A DNA stretch of 64,000 nt from NCBI RefSeq assembly GCF_003573695.1, contig NW_020621936.1, positions 14,694,001 to 14,758,000 on the forward strand, read 5' to 3'. Below are positions 34,721 through 45,371 of this stretch, piece by piece (position 1 is the stretch's first letter; the number at the start of each line of letters is the position of its first letter). The notes beneath the pieces were generated by a model that saw nothing but the letters and a program-made list of their open reading frames with translations, searched no databases and was not told where the DNA came from. The position numbers were made by a program, and so were the translations under genes. The DNA is from Papaver somniferum. Taxonomy: Eukaryota; Streptophyta; Magnoliopsida; Ranunculales; Papaveraceae.

Positions 34721-35261
34721 TAAATATGGAAAAATAAAAATAGAACGTGATATGGTGACGACTCCGAGATATGGTGACAACTAACATATTATTTATTTTT
34801 ATATTTTGTTCGTTTTCATATGAATAGACTCTACTAATGGGTTCCTCAACTCCTACAACCACGATGTTTCCATTAATGTAAGGTACAAGTTGTTAGACTT
34901 AGGAGTTTATCATCTTCTATTTTTTTTTCTTATCAACACAAGGGAAAACTAATAAGGCTAAAAAAAACTCTATATGAGAACACTCCCCCACACTTAAACT
35001 TTACATTGTCCTCAATGTAAATTGAATCGTCCAAAGAAACTCAAGGTGGGAAATCTTATAACATGATATATATACACAATAAGAAAATAAAATGCATAAT
35101 AAAAAATGATACTCCAACTCATAGCTATTTCTGAACAATAGAGGATAAACACTAAACAAGCTATTTAGTTGGCATCTAATCTCAACTCAGCCAATATATA
35201 TACCTCATCGTCAAGAAAAAATTCCATCTACTTAGAAAGGCTAGTGTTTATTCTAAATTGT

Positions 35262-36844
35262 TCAAAAATCTCTAAAAATTGGAGTTTTGATATGCAAATA
35301 TCCAAAATAAGAAAATAAAGATAAAAGACTTGAAAAATAAAAAGATAGAGATAGATACACAAAACCAGTAGGTTGCCTCCCGCTTAGCGCTTGGTTTAAA
35401 GTCGTCAGCCCGACTTGCAAGATGAATTCCCCATACACCAACAATCTGAAAAGTTGGGGATCCACCCATAGAACCTGTTTTGCAAACACTAGCTTTGCAC
35501 AAATATTAGTAATATAAAACAGAAACGAAGCTATTAACCGATAAAAGTTTCCCCCACACTTATTCTTGTCCACACTTGGGAGTGTATAAAGAATATAGAA
35601 ATCGGGTACTTCCACGGTTTCTTGTTCCAAGACCTGCATAGTATGAGAATCAAGTATCTCTAATGACGGAAATCGAGAAACAAAGTCATTCAACAATATT
35701 CTCGAAGCACATACATTCAAACCAATAAGAGGTAAAGGAGAAGAAACAATAGGCAAAGGGTTAGACAAACCTTGCACAATCTCTTGTAGCACGGAATCCT
35801 CTTAATCCTTGAAAAATTCAAGTGAGATATTCACCTCTTGCATATCATGGTCCTCTATCAAACCTTGCAACCATTCTTTGTCTGTTTCTGCCTTAACCAA
35901 AATCTCGGCATCAACATCTTCATTACAATCCTTTGCAAGATCAATTGGGTCTTCCACAATATTGGTCATATCGGTTTCATTCTCAACACACTCCTCTTCG
36001 TTGTAAGACACATACTCTTTTGCGTATCCAAATTTTATTATAAGAAACTTTTTTAGAACACTCAAAAATGCAGCATCCTCAAGCTCCACTCTTTGAATAG
36101 GCTCTTGATCATTATTAAGATCAATGCTTGAGTAATCTACACAAGTGTCATCATAGTCCTTTTCATCTTCATATTGATCCCAGAATTCCATTGTACACCT
36201 TTGGGTAATGTCACCATGAGTTGCTTCAAACGACGTATCTTCATAATCATCGTCAATTTCATAGCTAACATAAGATTGGTTGTCCCTGAATTTAGTGTTG
36301 CTAACCTCAAACTCATCCTTTTGAATAGGTGAATGATCATTATTAAGATCAAGAGTTGAGTTAGCTACACATTATCAACGAAAGTCCCCAAAGGTTGGCC
36401 TTTTTCAACATTAGCATCAATCAAATATTCATCACACACCACAGGCACATTAGAATAATTATTGCTTTGAAAACAAAATTCTTCTTCATACCTTTCTTCC
36501 TTGTATTCATCAATGCTTCTTCGTAAGATAGCCATACCTTCACGAAGTTCTTGGAGTTGCTCGTTTGTAGCCTCTTTATCTTTATGAAACTCTTGTCGTA
36601 ATAAGTTGGAAAAGTTGTCTAACAAGTTAGAAACTTGTTGTTCACGAGCATAAGAATCCTCCAATCCTTGTGGTTGTTCACACACATACCCGCCATAAGG
36701 TTGTTGAGGAAAACCATAAGGATCCATGGAATATTGGTCATAGCCAATGAATTGGTTTTGATTATACCCTTGGAATTGTTGGAAGTTGTCATGTTGTTGA
36801 GATTGTTGGAAACCGTATCCATTGTTCCAATATGCTCCATCCAT
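35262..36844 (-). pseudogene. Gag-like protein of the non-autonomous element (frameshift and stop)
   Basis: One long frame can be traced from the ATG at 36844-36842: a Q/N/Y/G-rich N-terminus (residues 1-65), a predicted coiled coil (about 70-120, NLLRQEFHKDKEATNEQLQE), then an acidic part. A frameshift near 36350 and a TAA at 35802-35804 break it. The acidic part repeats a pattern, LDLNNDHSPIQKDEFE and IDLNNDQEPIQRVELE, about 70 residues apart. I recognise no enzyme motif. The order Q/N-rich, coiled coil, acidic linker resembles the C-terminal half of the Athila-like Gag at 18.5-17.8 kb, so a Gag-derived protein is my best guess. Confidence 0.6.
35371..35415 (+). other. Conserved GC-rich motif GGTTGCCTCCCGCTTAGCGC
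   Basis: A G+C-rich island of 45 bases (GGTTGCCTCCCGC ... AGCGCTTGG ... GTCGTCAGCCCGAC) in AT-rich sequence, at the end of the gag-like frame. Similar GTTGCCTCCC-AGCGCTT strings are, from memory, widespread in plant LTR elements. A structural or translational role is possible, but not shown here. Confidence 0.45.
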
Positions 36845-36954
36845 GAGAAATAAGTACCTGAAACACGATTCTCAAAACAAGGTTAAAAACCAGAAAATAA
36901 AACAAAACTAAAAACAAGAAAATAATAAACCAAAAACAAGTGACAACCGCTGAC

Positions 36955-36972
36955 TCCCCGGCAGCGGCGCCA
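36955..36972 (-). other. Primer binding site, Asp-tRNA type
   Basis: TCCCCGGCAGCGGCGCCA on the + strand, identical to the site at 20657-20674, five bases from the 5' LTR edge at 36978. The shared primer supports a helper relationship with the Athila-like element. Confidence 0.85.
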
Positions 36973-36977
36973 AAATT

Positions 36978-39900
36978 TGATCGTTGTCGTATGCGTCAAA
37001 AATAAATTACTTTCTCACAACTAAAAATAAATAATATAGCAAGGGTAAGAAAGGATCGTTCCCACCGAGAGGACTAGGTTGTCAATATGTTTTGGTAACT
37101 TAAGCAAATAAAGGGGGGATGTTTTGTTTTTATGAAACTAAAAATAAATAAAAGCAAACAATAAAGGTAGACGAATCAAATCGAGGATGAGAAAATATTG
37201 GTTACGGATTTCATCTTCATTCACAAACATGTTTTCTACACAATAACTAGAATTGATAATTTAATCTCAACTTTTATCAAAGGCCATAGGATACCTTGAT
37301 CGCAAGAATATCCCGCTAATTTCCTCTTATCATCAACAAACACATTAAAAGATGCGAATATGAATTCTACCTAAGAGAACAACCTAACGTGTAAAAGCAC
37401 AAATCAAGTTTAATTCCCTAAATGCATTAAGTTTTATGAAATCAGGCCAATCAAAGCAATCGAACGTGTAAAAGCACTAATCCGATTTAACAAAGGTTAT
37501 GACTCACATGTGACTACTAGGATGTATCACTACGAGAAATAATCACAATTATGCTACGTGTATTCAAGGTGTATCACGTTTACGTATAATAAACCCTAAA
37601 CTAGCAATAGATATGATTACGAGTTCTACCAATTTGCAACTTGACAAAACTAACAATCAATCATGCATGGCGATATTTCTAGCGAATCATAATCGACAAA
37701 ACATGGAGACAAAACTAATTTATTGAATAAAAACTCATATTTGAAAATCCAACTTATTCCTTAACCAATAATAAAATCTAGGTACTCATGGCATAGGAGT
37801 TCATCACAAGGAGAAAAATAATAGTTTCCATCTTTCTAAACCCTAGGCTAAAAGTAGAAGAGATGATCAAAATGATTACTAGAATAGAACTCTCCCTTTA
37901 TATACTTTCTCTTCCTTCACCTTCAATAAGTCGCGTCCAAAAAAATCAGTAGTTTAACTAGCCCATGAGTGAAATCCAACAGGTCCAAGCCCATCTAAGT
38001 CAGCTACTGGATCTGCGAGTCAACTCGCTGTACTCCGATTCCAGCCGAGTTACCTCTGTTCAACCGATCCAGGACAATCTCAGGCCTTTATTGCAGCTCT
38101 TCCATTTCTTCCTGTAGCAGTCTTGACCATCTCAACTACCTGTGCAGCAATACAATCTCTTTGTTAACTGCAATTATCTTAACAACCACTTGCAGCTCAC
38201 TTGCACACTGCGGTTCAGCTTGCCGCTTCCCCGCAACTTCATAACCTGCAACATAGGTAGCTGACTGCAATACAAAGCTCCACCATTTTGTCTTCCCATA
38301 CATGCAGCACAACCTCAATTCTGTAATTCATCTTCTCATTTCACAGCTGCAACATCACGACCTGTCACCACATCCATTCTGCACACTCCCATCTGCTCAT
38401 ACACTCAGCTATGGCACCTGCATCTTTATGGCCAGCAGTCACTCATTGGCTGCAACACCTGCTATTGCTTCAATCACCTCCCTGCAGTTCTTGCAATTCA
38501 ATTCAGGTAACACATTCCGTTCTTCTTAGCTTCAATAGCACAGCAAATACATTTCCTCGTCCCTCGAACCAACAGCAACACCCAATCCTTGCAATATCAG
38601 CTCATCCATCCACTTAAGCTTCAGTTCCACAACCTCATTCTCATATAAACAAGATCAACACATCCGCTGTAGCTCATTCTGATCTTCTTGAACTGCAACT
38701 CATTCTCACCATCATAACTCAGCTGCAACATAACCATTAATCCATCTCATCAGCACAATCAACTTATCTGCTTACAGGCTTCACCTGCAATGCTTTTACT
38801 CACGAATCCCTTCAACACAGACCAGCACAATCTCAGCTTTAACTGCACAAGTCAATTCCTCCACCATCTCTGTCAATCACCAACACAACCATTGTGCATC
38901 ACAGACCCAAGCCAACACCAGTTACAGCTCTTCAAACTCAGCCACTAACCTAGCAAACTGCACCATCTGTGTACAGCTTCAACCATTCCTTGTCACTCTC
39001 TGCTGCAACACAATACAACCCAGACTCCATTCCTGCCTCATTCCTCAACCACCAACAACACAACTTCTCTGACTCTTGGCTTTCTAATCTCATTTCATGT
39101 GACACTGCCATCACCATCTTCTAAGGCAGCAACACAAGCTCAAACCATTCTCTTCACTGACAGAGAACACAAATCATCACAGCTACCTTCACCATCTCAC
39201 TGAACTGCAACTTCTCAACCTCTTAAATCTCTTCACCAATTCCTCCATCAACGCAAACCCATAAATCAGTCACCCAGATCATCATCAAAACAACCTCAAA
39301 CCTTAATTGCACTCAGGAACCCTAAATTCCCAATTTATTCTCACCAAAATCAAACCAAACTCACTTGAGTTTAACCCATCTTCAATTAACCCCAACGAAA
39401 CTCAAATACTGTCTCAATCTCCTCCATCGACCATGGAAAACAATCACCAGAACTCATTTCTCCGGTCTGCTCATCACCATCTCCCTGAATTTAATCATCT
39501 GCAACTTCCCATGAAAGTCAACATCGTCTCTTGTTACAGCGGCTACAGACTCAAACTCATCTCATTCACAACTCATAATCTTCCATATCAGAATCACCTC
39601 TCTTCTGTCTCTGAATCTCTCTGAATTTCTCGATCTAGTCTCTTACAGAAGCAACAAACTAAAATTGGGAAAAAAAATGATTTTCTTCTTCTCGACCTCG
39701 TTGATAAGTTTTAAGTACGACAGGTATTTACGCGCCCCAGATGATGGATATGGGCCACACCTGATAGCTTCTGTTTGTCAGTCTTGGCAAACTGACAATA
39801 CAGTCTCCCGCTTCATTCTCAATGAACTGTCAGTTCTGGTGAACTGACAAGCTTAATATCTGATTTTGTTCATAACTTTCTCCTCGGGCGTCGAATTGAT

Positions 39901-40112
39901 CTCATTCTTTCGCCGTTGGTTTTGTATAATCGTTCTCTTCAAGATGATTAAGAAGAAATTCTGGATTTAGACGAGTTCCACTTCCTTTTGCTCAAATGAC
40001 TCCAAAACACCTACAAAACTCAAAAGCAAACACAAGATACATAATTCACACCAAAAATAGCAAAGAAAGCATAAACAATAGATAATAAATAAGGTGTTTA
40101 CGACACCTATCA
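36978..40112 (-). repeat. 5' LTR of the non-autonomous element
   Basis: 3135 bp, TGATCGTTGTCG to GACACCTATCA, matching 30633-33765 with a small number of scattered changes (for example ACAACTCAAA to ACAACTAAAA). On the element strand it supplies the promoter. Confidence 0.93.
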
Positions 40113-40117
40113 CTTCT

Positions 40118-41297
40118 CGATCCATATTTCATGAGTCAGACGAATGACAAGGAGAGATTATAATATTAAAATAATTAATGGTCGATGATTACATCTTCTT
40201 CGACGGGAAGCACTTTATATGTTTTGCACTATTTAGAATTGGCAATCTACTTATATTGATATCGTGTATCTTCTTAGTGTCTCTAATATAATATATTGAT
40301 ACAACTATATAGTATGTGTGGGTTTTTATTTAACTAAAGGAGTTGGAGCCTGGAGGAGCAGTTGAGTTAGTTGTTTGATTCTTAAAACAAGTATGCGGAT
40401 GAAGTAAAAACTGGTTGAACTGGGAGCCATTATTGGGGTTTTGAGGTAGAATATTATTATGAATTTGTTTCTTTACTTTTAAGTTGCAAAAATTGATGAA
40501 GCAAGAAATGTTTATTCTAAAATCTAAGAAGACTAAGTGTCGTTGAATTGCTAAGGGATTACCGGACTTCAAATCTATCCTTGCCAATTATTTTTAAAGT
40601 ATTGATGTTGGTAATTAATGTCATGAACTACTTACTGATTTCAAAAGTTGGTATAATTTTCCAAAAGTAATTACTTTAAGAAGATTTATTAATCTTCAGA
40701 CCTTTAAACAATATGTAATTGGTGAATTTGGTTCCAACTTTTAATATACTAAATGAGAATTGGTGGTTTTATCATGCACTATAGTTGTTAATTGGAACCC
40801 CTTCTCAGGCTAGCGCGCGCGGGGAGAAGCCCTGCCTCACCAAATGGGAGCCAATTCCCATAGTACCCTGTGTTTAGGTATCATGTTGGTTAGTTAGTAG
40901 TTTTTAGATGAATTATTCATTTAGTAGTTAAGAATTTTTTTTCTTAGGGTTCGTGATTAAATGTTTGGAACTAATTAGAAATATTATTATTAGTACTTTT
41001 AATTTCTTCACAATAGAATCTTAATTACTTCCATGAGTTATCAAGGCTTGCAATACGTTGAACATGTTATCTTTGTTTTTAGTATGTGAATTTCCAAAAT
41101 GATGTAATGTTTTAGTTTCTGGAGTTTAAACTATTTTATTTTTGAGATTACTTAGATCTATTTATTTTAGTTTATTCGTAGAGTAGATTACCGTTTTATT
41201 AAATTACTTGAAATTACTTTTCAAAAGCATATGAAGTTTTTACATTATAATTAATAAATTTGATTATTAGAAAATTTTAATTACATAACTTTAGTTG
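40118..41297. other. Unassigned AT-rich spacer
   Basis: The first part may still belong to the old Tat-like LTR copy. A small GC-rich patch near 40795-40860 contains CCCCTTCTC and GGGAGAAG in inverted order around a GCGCGCGC core, within AATTGG/CCAATT. The rest is AT-rich without a recognisable gene. Confidence 0.45.
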
Positions 41298-41302
41298 TTA
41301 AT

Positions 41303-42316
41303 GGTTTTACCTATTCACCATCCACTGTTTTCCTATTTACCACCCACCTTAATTCCCACTCCTAGATATCCTATTTACCACCTATAGAATTTTTCATATC
41401 TCCTAAATACTATTCATTGACTTTTTATTTACACCCACTCTCTAAAACCACCCAACTAAATACCTAGATAAATCAAAGTTCTAATCCTCATTCTTCGTCT
41501 CCACTCCCGACCAGCACCTCCTCTACTCCATCTCCACCAACCCGCCGTCACCTTCGATTATTTTTCTTTTCTTCCTCTTTTTTTTCCTTTTCTTTTGTAT
41601 TTCTTAATTTTGTTCTATATGCCCTAAAGAAACTAGGGATTTTTCAAGAAAAATCAAAACCAAAAGGAGATGAAAGTAAACCTAATTTTTTTTCTGAATT
41701 TAAGCATGTATGATTGTTGTGTTTGAACTCGATTTTACCGTTTTTATTGTGATGAAGAACTAGCAATGGATATTGGGTTTATTCATTTTACATTGAGGAA
41801 CTACGGACAACAAGTTCTTTTGTGTTATATGAACTGGTCGTCATGATTTGTGATCAGTTTAGGATCATGATTTGTGAACCAAAAATATCTTGATTGAACA
41901 CTGAACATTTACAAAAGCTGAATATGCAGTTGGCTAAGGATGTGATAAGAAGGGAAAAGCAAGGGAAGAAATTGATTTGTCTGTTTCATTACTGCTTTGA
42001 CGGATGTTTTAGTTGCCATTTGATTTTTATTGTTTAGGCACTAATCTGGCAGCACTAAGGGATCACTTATTGTTTTGGTGTACCATGATTAAGAATCTTA
42101 ATTTAGGGTAAGTAGTTTTAGGTTTTAATGGTGTTTCAATAAAAAGAGAGATGAAGAAGAACAAGACAGCAAAAGAATTGTAATAGTTACAGTGAAATTT
42201 AATTTGATTTTTATAGGTGGTAATTAGGATAAAGTAGAATTGAAAACTATTTTTACTTTAGAAATTGTGAGGTGGGTGGTAAATAGGAAAAATGTGGGTG
42301 GTGAATAGGTAAAACC
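41303..42316. mobile_element. Terminal-inverted-repeat DNA transposon (non-autonomous, about 1 kb)
   Basis: The left end GGTTTTACCTATTCACCATC and the inverted right end GGTTTTACCTATTCACCACC match over about 47 bp with three mismatches, continuing through CCTATTTACCACCCACCT. TTAAT flanks both sides (41298-41302 and 42317-42321). CCTATTTACCACC recurs inside the left end. No transposase is seen. The 5-bp flank does not clearly match hAT (8), Mutator (9) or Harbinger (3), so the superfamily stays open. The middle has a C-rich stretch (41490-41560) that could be captured sequence. Confidence 0.82.
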
Positions 42317-42394
42317 TTAATCTATTGAATAGTAATTTATAATAGCTTATTGGTCATTGAAACGGGTGCGGGGTGAAGCCGCCATTCTACTCCA

Positions 42395-42722
42395 AATTTA
42401 GTGGAAGAGACTCAGGTAGCATCAGCAGGAGGAGACGTGGAGATGACGGATATCCAGTTCCAGACTCCTAGTGGTTTCATGCTCCAAGGTTCTGTACTTA
42501 TTCCTAGTGGCGGCGTAAATATGGATGCATTTAAGCAATCTGCAATATATATCCCGAAAACCACTTCATCATTTCACCCATTTCAAGCACGTGCTCATCC
42601 AATTTAACCATCTTCGGTACCATATCAAGGTAATAAATCGCCTGATGCTACCCAACCACCATCTCACACTCAAGCTGGTGAGTTTACGGAGGATCAAACA
42701 AACTTAGGGACTATACCTTTGA
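42395..42722 (+). pseudogene. Possible captured or broken gene fragment
   Basis: An open frame from about 42401 to 42607 reads TQVASAGGDVEMTDIQFQTP and LIPSGGVNMDAF without an ATG. A second frame continues ATQPPSHTQAGEFTEDQTN to about 42722. Codon content looks more gene-like than the surroundings, but I do not recognise the protein. It sits between the TIR transposon and the F-box gene and could be an exon remnant of either a host gene or a transposon. Confidence 0.35.
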
Positions 42723-43279
42723 AAATTGTTAGTTTGATAGATGTAATTCCTTTTAATGTACTCACACTTTCATTGAACGATGGTTTAATTTAATTACAGT
42801 TGTACGGTAAATGAAAATCTAATTTTACATTCATGCTTAAATTAACAATTAAGAAAGTAAAATTTATAAACTGGATTAAATTTGGGCAACACACTTAAGA
42901 TTTCATAACAATTTTCATATCGAAACTCTTTTTGTGTGTTAAAGTTGACATAGACATTAACGATGGAAAATATGTTGGAAGAGATCATAACTGCATATGG
43001 GAAACCATAGCTCTCATTCGTTTCTTTCCCTCCTCTAAGTTCCAACTCTCTCTGTTTGTTTTTTTCTTTTAAAAAACAGAAAATAGAGAAAATACGACCG
43101 AAGTCACCGAACACGTTTTTTTTTTTTTTATGTTTTCCGTTTTTTTTTTACTTTAAAAACAGAAAACACAGCCCAACTCTCTCGCGTCCGTCTATCGCTC
43201 TTAAAACAAAGAACCCTAAACTCTCTCACAGTCTAGGGCTCACTCTCATTTTTGAGCAAAGGAAGAGATATAGGCAAAG

Positions 43280-44559
43280 ATGTGTTGTTTCCCAGAAGAG
43301 ATCATCTCAAACATCTTGTCTAGGTTACCGGTCGATTCTCTTTGCAGATTCAGGTGCGTTTCCAGACCATGGTGTGAGTTAATCAGAGACCCTATTTTTG
43401 TTGAAAAACACCTTAATCATGCTATTAAAGAGGAAAATTCTAGTGTCATTTTCAGAGATTGCTCACTTTACTCCATAGACTATGATCAATCATCCACATT
43501 TTATGAGGTTGTTAAAATGGATTACCCTTACAACCATTTAAGAGCTGGGGTTGAAATTTTTGGTTCATGCAATGGCTTAGTTTGCGTGAATACTGGTGAT
43601 GGTGTTGATATTATTTGCATGTGGAACCCATCTACCAAAGAGTATAAGAAATTACCAACTATAAAAATCAAATTTCCAGCAGCAGATTTCTACTGCTGCG
43701 ACAAAACCTCGTATGGATTCGGTTTTGATGGTAAGACTAAGGATTATAAGTTGGTTAGACTTGTTGGGTTTAATTTCGAACATGGTTGTGAAGTTAAGGT
43801 CTATACATCTGGAACAAATACATGGAAAAGCTTGAATTACATTCCTTATCGTCTTTCTTATGGAAGAACACCTGCTGTGCTGGTTAATGGAGCACTTCAT
43901 TGGATAACAACGTTACTTGTACCCGAGGATAAATCTGTAAGTGGATCTGATGAAGACCCCAGGATAATACTTTCTTTCGATATTAGCAATGAGAGTTTCC
44001 AAGAAATTCCAAAACCTGACATGCTAAATGACAAGTTTCATAATAATGTAGATGTTTTGGACGGGTACCTTTGTTTGCTTAGTAACAATTACAAGGTCCA
44101 TGTTGATATGTGGGTGATGAAGGATTATGGCGTAAGAGAGTCGTGGACTAAACTCTTTATGATTTCCCAACAATCCTTTATAAGAGCCTTCGATTATGTG
44201 AAGCCAATTATATCTTTCAAGAATGGTAAGGTTTTGTTGGATGTGGATGGCGGTGCTTTGGTTTTATATGATCCGAAATATGACGAGTCTAGAATTGTTG
44301 AGGTGTGTAATGTAGAATGGTGTGAAATATTTACTTATACCAGGAGCTTAGTTGGGAGAGAACAAAAACTGGAAGCAATTAAAAATATTAAGAAGCCCGA
44401 GATCAGAAAGACCAAGAAAGAAGAGAAGTTAGAGAAGAGAATCAAAAAGATGTGAGTATCTGTCAGAGTTAATCTTACGCATATACTGATCGATTTGACA
44501 CTCGTATGCTCATAACTTACTTTCTTATGCTCAGGGCTGAAAGACTTTTTCTCGAGTGA
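43280..44559 (+). CDS. F-box protein with F-box-associated domain
   Basis: F-box proteins are the substrate-binding parts of SCF ubiquitin ligases; the F-box contacts SKP1. The start MCCFPEEIISNILSRLP and CRFRCVSRPW (residues 1-31) form a good F-box. SCNGLVCV (96-103), WNPSTKEYKKLP (115-126), YGFGFD and DYKLVRL (145-161) and LVNGALHWI mark an F-box-associated beta-propeller type domain. The C-terminus is lysine- and glutamate-rich. The plain frame stops at 44455, but that TGA overlaps a perfect donor (GTGAGT at 44452) and an acceptor TGCTCAG ends at 44534. Splicing joins 43280-44451 to 44535-44559 and replaces the end by MAERLFLE (about 398 residues). Target unknown. It is the only clearly intact gene in the window. 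Confidence 0.9.
44452..44534 (+). other. Probable 83-bp intron at the end of the F-box gene
   Basis: The donor GTGAGTATC and the acceptor TTTCTTATGCTCAG fit plant consensus, and the joint keeps the ATG codon and the frame. Without splicing, translation ends at TGA 44453-44455, seven residues earlier. Both forms may exist. Confidence 0.6.
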
Positions 44560-45371
44560 CGGAAACACGACAAAGTTGGAAACTGGAAAGGAGGTAATAG
44601 ATGTTTTATATTTCAAACCTTTTGTGGTTCCATGTTTTATATGATTTTTGCATAATAGATCTTCCCAGCTGTTTTCTTACCAGAAGGTTACTAGTCATTT
44701 GTAAGACATCTTTTAGAAAACTCGCTGTGAAGTCCATGTAACTGATGCAAACAATTAGCTCAGTGAAGGATGCCAAGTATATGGAAGAATTTGCTCTCTG
44801 GTTTTATTGTCGTCCGTAGATCCAGAATGTTTATTAAAGTCAAAAATATGCCCTATTGCCCTGTTGCTTTTATTGGACCTTTCTCATAGGTTCCACACTA
44901 GAGGTTCCACCTTAGAATTTTAAGTAACAGTTAGGAAACCTTCCTTGTATTAAATATGTTGTAGAATATTTTCTTGTAATCGTTGTCGTTGGTGCTGAAG
45001 TTAAGTGTATGCTTGTACTGATTGAAATCAGGCCAATAAAATGTTGAAAGAAATTCCCGCTCTTTTTTGTTTCAGTTTAGGGATCTAACATACTTAATCT
45101 ACCTACTCAAAAATGCACCCTGTTTCCTGTCACTTTTATTAGGACTTCTCTGAGGGTTCCACGTTTCAAAGTGGATCAATAGTCTAGTAATGAGTTATGC
45201 TGCGAAAGAGTTTTCTTGTAATTGTTGTTGAAAATTATCACCTTTATTATTAGTTCTCGTGAAAAAACTCAAGTACTAAATAGAAGGGTGTTTCTTTAGG
45301 TTGCTGTTAGCTTTTTCCTTTGGGTAGCTGTTAGCTCTTACTAGGTGTGTTGCCTTGTTTTTATGGTCTTT
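44560..45371 (+). other. F-box gene 3' region with internal duplication
   Basis: A likely 3' untranslated region. 44850-44985 and 45105-45235 are diverged copies of one another (CTTTTATTGGACCT/CTTTTATTAGGACTT, then GGTTCCAC, then TTTTCTTGTAATCGTTG/TTTTCTTGTAATTGTTG). Another GTAATAG donor-like site lies at 44594. No further coding sequence is seen. Confidence 0.5.

Larger units (their letters stand above)
30633..40112 (-). mobile_element. Complete non-autonomous Gypsy-like LTR element (LARD-like)
   Basis: LTRs at 30633-33765 and 36978-40112 (TGATCG...CTATCA) are nearly identical and flanked by a perfect 5-bp duplication, CTTCT (30628-30632 and 40113-40117). The 3.2-kb inside has a tRNA-Asp-type primer site at its right end, a polypurine tract at its left end, one damaged gag-like frame and no protease, reverse transcriptase or integrase. 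The primer site, hairpins and the post-pol block match the Athila-like element at 11.5-23 kb, so that family is the likely helper. High LTR identity implies recent movement. Confidence 0.92.

Noticed and set aside
36137..36352. - strand frame rich in M, I and L
   Set aside because: It is the wrong reading frame of the gag-like protein; the neighbouring frame carries the DLNND repeat and continues on both sides.
42842..43114. - strand frame of 90 codons upstream of the F-box gene
   Set aside because: It overlaps the likely promoter and leader with T/A runs and has no motif.
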